The notes below the pieces were generated by a model that had not been told where the DNA came from, made no database searches, and worked only from the letters and a program-made list of their open reading frames with translations. Below are positions 63,981 through 64,000 of a stretch of DNA of 64,000 nucleotides, one piece after another (position 1 is the stretch's first letter; the number at the start of each line of letters is the position of its first letter). A program made the translations under genes and the position numbers. Source of the stretch: Candidatus Aquicultor sp. GTDB lineage: Bacteria > Actinomycetota > Aquicultoria > Aquicultorales > Aquicultoraceae. The stretch is from NCBI GenBank assembly GCA_036504445.1, contig DASXVE010000034.1, positions 124,001 through 188,000 on the forward strand, read 5' to 3'.

Positions 63981-64000
63981 TTGAACGCGGAAGCTGTCAA
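63981..64000 (+). CDS. Start of a gene cut by the window end
   Basis: TAGGAGG at 63967-63973 is placed 7 bases before TTG 63981, and the frame (MNAEAV) is open to the last base. Trigger factor often follows tRNA-Leu in such genomes, but six residues cannot show it. Confidence 0.35.

Noticed and set aside
1-64000. CRISPR array or insertion sequence
   Set aside because: No regularly spaced direct repeats and no transposase motifs were found.

Overview
The window looks like a chromosome segment of a deep-branching actinobacterium with an S-layer. I infer this from gene order: comFC / hpf (raiA) / secA / prfB / ftsE / ftsX / smpB / ssrA, and murI / MBL hydrolase (Rv1339-like) / rph / rdgB, are arrangements I know from Actinobacteria, and DUF2993 is typical of that phylum. 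The many SLH-domain proteins together with CsaB are unusual for classical actinobacteria and point to an early-branching environmental lineage (Aquicultor- or Coriobacteriia-like). GC content is moderate, GTG and TTG starts are common, and intergenic regions are AT-richer. The species was not identified.

1-13.3 kb, cell surface: five proteins end in three SLH repeats each (two beta-rich surface proteins, an M23 peptidase, a CAP-domain protein and an S8 subtilisin-like protease), with two membrane glycosyltransferases and a non-SLH CAP protein. 13.7-17.0 kb: a CsaB-TagA fusion and MurJ. CsaB-type pyruvylation makes the wall polysaccharide ligand for SLH domains, so anchor and anchored proteins lie side by side. 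17.1-22.1 kb: purine nucleoside phosphorylase, AhcY, class II aldolase, MtnA and an AEC transporter, i.e. salvage of S-adenosylmethionine by-products (probably a DHAP-shunt-like route).

22.1-46.2 kb, housekeeping: a structured antisense-strand ncRNA beside comFC (candidate raiA-motif RNA), csp, hpf, two membrane HD-domain proteins, secA, prfB with its programmed +1 frameshift, PHP phosphatase, DUF2993, YitT-like protein, split transketolase, ftsEX with its M23 partner, CtpA, rnr, an exported FAD protein and smpB. At 46.3 kb lies ssrA (tmRNA), whose T-loop is interrupted by a 260-nt element with the features of a group I intron; removing it gives a normal 347-nt tmRNA. 47-49.3 kb holds two related membrane proteins (one frameshifted) and decayed fragments of a YhgE/Pip-like gene and a TetR regulator.

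49.5-64 kb: hemerythrin, a large PAS-GGDEF-EAL protein, the murI-queT-MBL-rph-rdgB operon, tRNA genes (Pro, Gly, Arg, His, Lys, Leu), a two-gene Panacea (DUF4065) toxin-antitoxin-like module behind a long palindrome, an HD-GYP protein, Yip1 and SppA. The standout items are the intron-bearing tmRNA, the comFC-linked ncRNA and the Panacea module with an unrecognised partner.
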